From NCBI GenBank assembly GCA_035685165.1, contig DASRBI010000019.1:1-64000 (forward strand): 64,000 nt of DNA, given 5' to 3'. The notes under the pieces were generated by a model. It was given only the letters and a program-made list of their open reading frames with translations. It was not told where the DNA came from and searched no databases. Source of the stretch: DATFDN01 sp035685165. Lineage in GTDB: Bacteria > Pseudomonadota > Alphaproteobacteria > Acetobacterales > Acetobacteraceae. Position 1 is the stretch's first letter. Every line of letters begins with the position of its first letter. The translations under genes and the position numbers were made by a program. Shown here piece by piece: positions 56,090 through 64,000 of the stretch.

Positions 56090-58873
56090 ATGGCCCCGGA
56101 CCTGCCCGCCTCGTCCGTCCTGCTCGGCCTCGTCGCCCACCACCTCGCGCGGGCCGATGCGGATCCGTTCGGCAACCCGGTGCTCTCGGTCTCGCTCGCC
56201 ATCACCCGCATGATGGACGAGGACCGGCTCGCTCTGCCGCAAATCGCCGCGGCCGTCCGCGAGCTGCGGGACCTCGCCTTCGCCGCCCGCGCGCGGCGCC
56301 TCGCCCGCTATGTCGGCGGCACCGACGAGGCGGCGAACACCGCCGCCCTTGCCGCCGTCGCGCGGAACGTGCTGCGCCCCGATCCGGCCGACAGCCCTGT
56401 CCCCTGGGCGCGGTTCCGCGAGTGCGTGGAACGCCCGCGCTACGCGGCCGTGTTCACCGCCCATCCCACCTTCGCGCTTTCGCCCGAAACCTATGCGGCG
56501 CTTGCCGAGGCCGCCTGCGGCGCGCCCGCGCCGCCGCCACCGCTCGGCTCCCACCGCCCCGGTCCGATCACGCTCGATCAGGAATTCGCCCGCGCCACCG
56601 CCGCGATCTCGCATGGCCGCGACGCGCTCGACCGGCTGAACGCCGCGCTGCTGGAGTGCGCCCGCGGCGCATGGCCCGATCGCTGGACCGAACTCGCGCC
56701 GCGCCCGGTGATCCTGGCGAGCTGGGTCGGCTACGACACCGACGGCCGCACCGACATCACCTGGGCCGACACGCTCCGCCTGCGCCTGCAAATGAAGCTC
56801 CTGCAACTGGAGCGCCTGCGCGATCAGCTCGCGCCCATCGAAGCGGCGGCACCGCTCGCCGCGCGTACGCGGGAAGCCTGCGCCGCTGTCGCCCGCCAGC
56901 TCGAAGCCTGCCGCGACGCCGATCCGCCCGCCGTCGCCGTGTTCGCGCGCACCCTGCTCGCCGAGCGCGACGCCGCACTCACCGGCACCGCGACGCTGCG
57001 CGATCTGTTCGCCGCCGCGATCGCCGCCGCGCCGCCGGAGGATCAGCTCCGCCTCGCCGTCGCCCGCGCGGGTCTTGTCTCGCACGGGCTTTCGCTCGCC
57101 CACACCCATGTCCGGCTGAACGCGGCCCAGCTCCACAACGCCATCCGCCAGCGCCTCGGCATCACCGACGCGCCCGAAGACCCCGCGCACCGCCGCGCTC
57201 TGCTCGCCGCCATCAACGCCGCGCTGGATGAGGTCGCGCCGATCCCGGTCGATTTCGGCGGCGTGCTCGCCGAGCAGGCGTCGGCGGCGCGGCTGATGAT
57301 GGTGGTCGCACAGATCGTCAAGCACATCGACGGCTCCGCCCCGGTGCGCTTCCTGATCGCCGAGACGGAAAGCGGCTACACACTGCTCGCCGCGCTCTGG
57401 CTCGCGCGCCTGTTCGGCGTCGAGCGGCATGTCGAGATCAGCCCCTTGTTCGAGACCGCCGAGGCGCTGGAATCCGGCGCCCGCGTGCTCGAGGAGGCGC
57501 TGCGCTCACCGCACTACCGCGCCTATCTGCAAGCCACTGGGCGGCTTGCGCTGCAATTCGGCTACTCCGATTCCGGGCGCTATATCGGCCAGACCGCCGC
57601 GAGCCACCTGATCGAGCGGCTGCGCTTCAAGATCGCCGAAACGCTCGCCCGCTTCGGCGTTGCGGGGGTCGAGGTGGTGCTATTCGACACGCACGGCGAG
57701 AGCGTGGGCCGCGGCGCGCATCCAGGCTCGCTCGCCGAGCGGCTGAAATACCTCTCTCCCACCGCCAGCCGTCAGGCGCTCGGCCGCGCCAATCTGCCGG
57801 TGCGCGAGGAAAGCGCGTTCCAGGGCGGCGACGGCTATCTCCTGTTCGCCACGCCCGCGCTCGCGCTCGCCACCGTCGCGCGGATCGCCGAACACGCCTT
57901 CCACCCGGCGGCCGGCCCCATTGAGGACCCGATCTACGCCGATCCCGATTTCGTCGCGGACTTCTTCGCCACCGTCCGCACCTCGATGCAGGATTTGGTG
58001 GAGGACCAGGGCTATGCCGCGCTGCTCGGCGTTTTCGGCCCCAGCTTGATCGACCGCACCGGTTCGCGCCCGCCCGCGCGTCAGGCTGACGGCATGGCGG
58101 CGGCGACACGGATCAGCCATCCGCGTGAGCTGCGCGCCATCCCCAATAACGCCATCCTCCAGCAGCTCGGCTGGTGCGCCAACACGCTGCAAGGGATCGG
58201 CACGGCGGCGGCGCGCAACCCGGAAACCTTCGCCGAGATGCGGCACGCGAGCCGCCGCTTTCGCCGCGCGCTGGAACTCGCCCAGCACGCGCTCGCCCAT
58301 TCGGATTTGGACGTGCTGCGCGCGACGGTCGGCACGCTCGATCCCGGCACCTGGCTCAACCGCGCCGCACGCACCACCCGCCCAGGACGCCGCGAGGCGC
58401 TGGTCGCGGTGGCCCGCGCACTCGAACGGCTCGGCCTCTGGGCCGCGGTGGTGGCGATGTTCCGCCGCGTGCAGGCCGACCATCTGGCGCTCCGCGCCGC
58501 CTGGCCCGATTGCCCGCGCATGGAAGCGCGCGAGGTGCTGCTGCACGCGCTGCGGCTGGCGCTCATCCAGCGCATCTGGCTGCTCGCCGCCGAGATCCCC
58601 GATTTCTCGCCCCGCCACGGCGTGACGCGCCTCGGGCTGGAGGCGGCGCTGCTGCGGCTCGACGTGCCCGCCGCGCTCGACCTTCTGGCGCAGGTCTTCC
58701 CTGCGGCCCCCGATCCCGTCGCCGAGCAGGATTATGGCGAGCCGCCCGCCCCGCGCGAGTCCGCCGCCTACCGCCGCGAGCACGAACGGCTGTTGCAGCC
58801 GATCGGCGCCTTGTTCGCGCTCGTGCGCGAGATCGCGACCGCCGTCACCCACGAGGTGGGGGCGTTCGGCTGA
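56090..58873 (+). CDS. ppc: Phosphoenolpyruvate carboxylase, divergent
   Basis: The 927-residue protein aligns in order with PEP carboxylase, which makes oxaloacetate from PEP and bicarbonate: FTAHPT (catalytic His), SWVGYDTDG, GYSDSGRYIG, and DTHGESVGRGAHP. Compared with the well-known E. coli residues, lysine 546 of GYSDSAKDAG is arginine here, the HGRGG loop with arginine 581 is altered, and the C-terminal end lacks the usual NTG. The glycine/arginine site around GRGA (arginine 587) is kept. Activity is therefore uncertain; a regulatory or changed-substrate role is possible. The ATG at 56090 is close to an earlier in-frame codon set but fits family length. Its TGA overlaps the next ATG by one base. 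Confidence 0.85.
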   Translation: MAPDLPASSVLLGLVAHHLARADADPFGNPVLSVSLAITRMMDEDRLALPQIAAAVRELRDLAFAARARRLARYVGGTDEAANTAALAAVARNVLRPDPADSPVPWARFRECVERPRYAAVFTAHPTFALSPETYAALAEAACGAPAPPPPLGSHRPGPITLDQEFARATAAISHGRDALDRLNAALLECARGAWPDRWTELAPRPVILASWVGYDTDGRTDITWADTLRLRLQMKLLQLERLRDQLAPIEAAAPLAARTREACAAVARQLEACRDADPPAVAVFARTLLAERDAALTGTATLRDLFAAAIAAAPPEDQLRLAVARAGLVSHGLSLAHTHVRLNAAQLHNAIRQRLGITDAPEDPAHRRALLAAINAALDEVAPIPVDFGGVLAEQASAARLMMVVAQIVKHIDGSAPVRFLIAETESGYTLLAALWLARLFGVERHVEISPLFETAEALESGARVLEEALRSPHYRAYLQATGRLALQFGYSDSGRYIGQTAASHLIERLRFKIAETLARFGVAGVEVVLFDTHGESVGRGAHPGSLAERLKYLSPTASRQALGRANLPVREESAFQGGDGYLLFATPALALATVARIAEHAFHPAAGPIEDPIYADPDFVADFFATVRTSMQDLVEDQGYAALLGVFGPSLIDRTGSRPPARQADGMAAATRISHPRELRAIPNNAILQQLGWCANTLQGIGTAAARNPETFAEMRHASRRFRRALELAQHALAHSDLDVLRATVGTLDPGTWLNRAARTTRPGRREALVAVARALERLGLWAAVVAMFRRVQADHLALRAAWPDCPRMEAREVLLHALRLALIQRIWLLAAEIPDFSPRHGVTRLGLEAALLRLDVPAALDLLAQVFPAAPDPVAEQDYGEPPAPRESAAYRREHERLLQPIGALFALVREIATAVTHEVGAFG

Positions 58874-59283
58874 TGGCGGTCAGTCCTGGTTTCCAGGCTT
58901 ATGTGCTCGACCTGCTGGCCCCGCTCGGCCCGGTCGCGCGCCGCATGTTCGGCGGCGTCGGCATCATGCGGGACGGGGTCATGTTCGCGCTGCTGGCGCG
59001 CGATGCGCTCTATCTGCGTGTGGACGAGACCACCCGCGCCCGCTTCGAGGAAGCCGGCTGTACGCCGTTCACCTACGACCGCGCGGGCCGGGAGGTGTCG
59101 ATCGCCAGCTACTGGTCGGTGCCCGATGCGCTGTTCGACGAACCCGAGGCGCTGGTCGAATGGGCGCGGCAGGCATTGGATGCCGCACGGCGCGGAGGAC
59201 CGGCCAGGCGAGCAGACAAGCAGCGGCAGGCCTCTCGCCTCGTCATGTCTCCGAAGCGCGCCGCACGACGAAGTCGGCGTTGA
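58873..59283 (+). CDS. TfoX N-terminal-domain protein
   Basis: The 136-residue protein has the TfoX/Sxy N-terminal domain: VARRMFGGVGIMRDGVMFALL, DALYLRVDETTRARFEEAG and YWSVPDALFDEPEALVEWARQAL. In some gammaproteobacteria TfoX controls competence; single-domain versions elsewhere have unknown roles. It begins with the ATG overlapping the ppc stop (TGATG), so it is translated as a unit with ppc. The C-terminal basic tail (RRAARRSRR) is disordered and could bind nucleic acid. No competence gene is nearby. Confidence 0.88.
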   Translation: MAVSPGFQAYVLDLLAPLGPVARRMFGGVGIMRDGVMFALLARDALYLRVDETTRARFEEAGCTPFTYDRAGREVSIASYWSVPDALFDEPEALVEWARQALDAARRGGPARRADKQRQASRLVMSPKRAARRSRR

Positions 59284-59465
59284 GCCGCGCCAAGATCAAG
59301 TCTCGCAATTTGGCCTCCACTTGCAGCGATCTCGCGCGCCGCAAACGGGAACGGTCAGCCAGCACTTTGCGGGCTATCAGCCGATGCAGGGCAGGCTGCG
59401 CTCGTCCAGGCGACGAGGGTCGCTGCCCGTCCCGGCGGATGCCACCTGACGCACGGCCGCGGTCC

Positions 59466-60224
59466 TCATTCCGGCAGCAACTCCATTGCGTCCCCGACGG
59501 CGAACCGCCCGCCGTCCAGCACCTCGGCATAGACCCCGAAATCCGCGTGGCCGTAGTGCAGCCGCAACTCCTGCACCGTCTCGGCGTCGCGCTCGGCGGT
59601 CTCGGGGTTCACCTCGGTCGCGGCGCAGCGTGGGATGCGTTTGATGACGCGCATCCGCACCCGCCCGATCTGGATCTCCCGCCCGACCCAGCCGAGCTCC
59701 GCAAGCGGTGCCGCCCCGCTGAACCAAATATTGGCGCGGAAGCGGCGGCGGTGCCGGCGCGCGCCGACCCTGGTCTCGAAATCGCGCAGGCTGGAGAGCC
59801 CGATCAGGCTGATCACCTTGCGGCTCTGGTCGCTGAACATGTGTCCCGGCACGTAATGAAAGCGGGGAGCGCCGCGCGCCTCGGCGCCAAGGAAATCGAC
59901 CAGGAAGACCTCCAAATAGCGCCTGCCTTCCTCGGTCAGCGCGTTGGCGCGCACCTCCGCGCCATCGGGGCTTCGGATCGTCAGCACCCCGCTGCGGGGT
60001 TCGAAGAACGCCCGCAGCGCAGCGATCCGGGCATTCTTCATCAGGCACATGAAGTTCGACTTGGGAAGCCAGCGCGGCGCCGCCGGGTCAAAGCCGGCAT
60101 CGCCCTGGGCCAGCGCAAAGGCGCGGTCCCACGGGATCGCGCCCCCCGCCTCCACCTCCGCCCATTCCAGCGCCTCGGCGGACAAGCCCTTCACCGGATA
60201 GCGGTAAACGTAGTCCACCCGCAT
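59466..60224 (-). CDS. MOSC-domain protein
   Basis: The 252-residue protein has the MOSC N-terminal beta-barrel (YVYRYPVKGLSAEALEW) and the MOSC core (VISLIGLSSLRDFE, RFRANIWFSG, and RCAATEVNPETAERD near 210 with the cysteine that holds molybdenum-linked sulfur in the family). MOSC proteins carry sulfur or reduce N-hydroxylated compounds (mARC-like) with molybdenum cofactor. GAGGGAG lies before the ATG at 60224, which settles the start. It is divergent from clpB; the sigma-32 promoter lies in the 120-bp gap. The substrate is unknown. Confidence 0.9.
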   Translation of the reverse strand: MRVDYVYRYPVKGLSAEALEWAEVEAGGAIPWDRAFALAQGDAGFDPAAPRWLPKSNFMCLMKNARIAALRAFFEPRSGVLTIRSPDGAEVRANALTEEGRRYLEVFLVDFLGAEARGAPRFHYVPGHMFSDQSRKVISLIGLSSLRDFETRVGARRHRRRFRANIWFSGAAPLAELGWVGREIQIGRVRMRVIKRIPRCAATEVNPETAERDAETVQELRLHYGHADFGVYAEVLDGGRFAVGDAMELLPE

Positions 60225-60237
60225 CGGCGCACTCCCT

Positions 60238-60266
60238 CTTGAGGGGCAGTTTGCCCTTTCCCATCT
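60238..60266 (+). promoter_or_regulatory. Sigma-32 (RpoH) promoter of clpB
   Basis: CTTG at 60238-60241, 18 bases, then CCCATCT at 60260-60266 with CGG after. This fits the alphaproteobacterial heat-shock form CTTG-N17/18-CYTATNT well. Transcription would begin near 60275, about 70 bases before the clpB ATG. Confidence 0.8.
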
Positions 60267-60344
60267 CGGGGACAAGGTTCATCCGCCCGCCGCCTCCAAG
60301 AGGGGCGGGCATAGGGTGGTCGCCTTCGGAAAGGGACAGACCTC

Positions 60345-62924
<2,580 letters not shown>

Positions 62925-63117
62925 CGGCGCGCACGCTTGTCCACCTCTCCCGCGAAGGCGCGGCGGGCGCTGCCTGGTCGGCGCGATGTTCACCGCCCGC
63001 TGCCGCCTTCGCGGCCGGCGCCGAGGCGCATGGCACCGGCGCGCCGCCGGCCTGCGCGCCTCCCGGGCTGGTCCGGCGGCTGAGACTCGCGCGGGCGGTG
63101 AGGGTTGCATCGCGCGG

Positions 63118-63468
63118 CTACAGCACCTTCCGCACCACGTGCTGGCGGTTGTGCGTGAAGGGCCGCACCTCCTTGGGCCAGCGGCCCTTCTCGCCCGCCT
63201 CGGCCCAGGCGGCGCTGGTCAGCACCTCGGGGCTGTCGATCTCGTAGATCGCGACATAGCGCGGCATCCCCTCGCCGGTGAGCCGCTTCGTCTCCCCGCC
63301 CAGCACGAAGGCGGCGGGCTCGGTCCTGAGCCGCGTTACCGCCCGCACGCCGGGCACTCGCAGCAGGTTCGGCACGTGCTCGGTGTCGTACACCTCGTTG
63401 AACAGCGCCTCCTTCTCGGGCGCCACGTCCATGCTGGCGATGAAGACGTATTTGCTTGCGATCGGCAC
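63118..63468 (-). CDS. Hypothetical dimeric alpha/beta-barrel protein
   Basis: The 116-residue protein begins MPIASKYVFIASMDVAPEKEALF and contains VYDTEHVPNLLRVPGV, a pattern of small EthD/DUF4286-like dimeric barrel proteins. Others of this fold are monooxygenases or bind small molecules; no catalytic residues can be assigned. It lies 43 bp after the cupin gene on the same strand. Codon use and length look natural. Confidence 0.75.
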   Translation of the reverse strand: MPIASKYVFIASMDVAPEKEALFNEVYDTEHVPNLLRVPGVRAVTRLRTEPAAFVLGGETKRLTGEGMPRYVAIYEIDSPEVLTSAAWAEAGEKGRWPKEVRPFTHNRQHVVRKVL

Positions 63469-63511
63469 CGCTTCCTCCCTGGCACAAACAAGCAGGAGCG
63501 ATGCTAGGCCG

Positions 63512-63904
63512 CTATGCGCTGGCTTCCCAAGGTCCGGCCACCGGATAGGCCTCGTCCGGCCCCGGCCAGGGCGGCATGGTAGCGCCGATCGCCACCAGCG
63601 GCGCCCCTTGGTCGGCGCGGAACTGGAAATGCGCGCCGAGCGGGATCGACAGTGATAGTCCCGGGTGCAGCGCGACCACGCTCGCCTCGTCGCCGATACG
63701 GCGCCACATCTGCCCGCTGCCGGAGACGACGAACCACAACTCCTCGACCGTGCGGTGAGCGACCGCGCGGGACACCGCGCCCGCCGGCAGCGAGAACTCC
63801 GCCATGCTGGCCATTTTGCCCCGGCACAGCACGCGTACCTCGGAGCCGTCGGGCGCGGCGGCGCGCACCGCCGCGTCCCGCTCGATCTGTTGCAGCCGCA
63901 TCAT
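63512..63904 (-). CDS. Cupin-domain protein
   Basis: The 130-residue protein has the cupin beta-barrel: VAHRTVEELWFVVSGSGQMWRRIGDE, with a His and Glu in motif 1, and PLGAHFQFRADQGAPLVAIGATM as motif 2. Cupins bind metal and act as dioxygenases, isomerases or sensors; here the metal site is partial. Starts are ambiguous: an ATG pair at 63904/63901, or a TTG at 63940 with AGGGA seven bases upstream that overlaps the stop of the next gene. I took the ATG. It lies downstream of the truncated gene at the window edge. Confidence 0.8.
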   Translation of the reverse strand: MMRLQQIERDAAVRAAAPDGSEVRVLCRGKMASMAEFSLPAGAVSRAVAHRTVEELWFVVSGSGQMWRRIGDEASVVALHPGLSLSIPLGAHFQFRADQGAPLVAIGATMPPWPGPDEAYPVAGPWEASA

Positions 63905-63936
63905 GCGGCCCAGCCTGGGCAGCCCGGGCAGGCGCG

Positions 63937-64000
63937 TCAAATATCCCTGCCGCGCGAGGCGTATTCCTTGGCGAACTCGGGGCCGAACACACGGTTCAGG
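63937..64000 (-). CDS. Partial CDS, C-terminal end only
   Basis: The frame leaving the right edge ends LNRVFGPEFAKEYASRGRDI then TGA at 63939-63937. Only 21 codons are visible, so the product cannot be named. The text looks protein-like rather than random, and its stop overlaps the possible TTG start of the cupin gene by two bases, suggesting an operon. Confidence 0.6.
   Translation of the reverse strand, partial: LNRVFGPEFAKEYASRGRDI

Noticed and set aside
59243..59530. A 95-residue minus-strand frame between TfoX-like and MOSC genes
   Set aside because: The C-terminal half (LHRLIARKVLAD, AKLRDLILARLNADF) looks somewhat protein-like, but it overlaps the end of the TfoX-like gene and has no start signal. 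At most it is a remnant.

Overview
The window is very GC-rich (about 70% by eye), densely coded DNA from a bacterial chromosome. LepA, PheST, L20/L35, Hfq, HflX, ClpB, FtsK and TadA are all alphaproteobacterial in character. Several small proteins and enzyme families are of a kind common in Rhodospirillales/Acetobacteraceae. The family placement is inference from protein character, not from any search. There are no rRNA genes, intact insertion sequences, phage genes or CRISPR arrays; one tRNA gene, tRNA-Ser(GGA), is present.

Layout. 1-8 kb: a partial hypothetical gene and two adjacent soluble hybrid histidine kinases, one carrying eight tandem HAMP-type repeats. 8-13 kb: tRNA-Ser, lepA, a MazF-like toxin whose antitoxin reading frame is broken, an isochorismatase-type hydrolase, a glutamine-synthetase-like ligase and a decayed DinJ/YafQ module. 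13-18 kb: pheT, pheS, a broken NYN-domain gene, rplT and rpmI. 18-25 kb: an Atm1-type ABC exporter, a Tnr3-type Nudix hydrolase, and a minus-strand run holding a membrane protein, a UbiH/COQ6-type hydroxylase, a hydroxyacid dehydrogenase and an isocitrate lyase/PEP mutase-fold protein. 25-31 kb: amtB behind a sigma-54 promoter, ftsK, and a coupled pncA/M20-peptidase pair. 31-39 kb: a secreted beta-helix/propeller protein facing a membrane hybrid kinase, then dcd, hflX and hfq. 39-48 kb: metabolic genes (class III aminotransferase, luciferase-like monooxygenase, PPOX-class flavoprotein, IlvD/Edd dehydratase), a TPR-sulfotransferase and a PEP-CTERM exported protein. 48-52 kb: thiL, rsmD, an RluB-type synthase, a PuuD-like amidotransferase and tadA. 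52-56 kb: a lipid-type cluster (patatin, SDR, DUF35 protein, thiolase). 56-64 kb: a divergent PEP carboxylase, TfoX-like and MOSC proteins, clpB behind a sigma-32 promoter, and three small or partial genes.

How the genes work together. Nitrogen regulation shows in the -24/-12 promoter of amtB. Polyamine-type catabolism may be spread over three loci (glutamine-synthetase-like ligase, class III aminotransferase, PuuD-like hydrolase). Heat stress is served by clpB. Signalling is rich, with three hybrid kinases and five receiver domains beyond them, yet no DNA-binding response regulator lies in the window.

The most unusual signal is a set of five GTAC-centred palindromes spaced exactly 32 bp apart between the convergent tadA and patatin genes. 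Other points of note are three decaying small genes (two toxin-antitoxin modules and the NYN gene), the 276-bp HAMP repeats, and a three-domain secreted protein.
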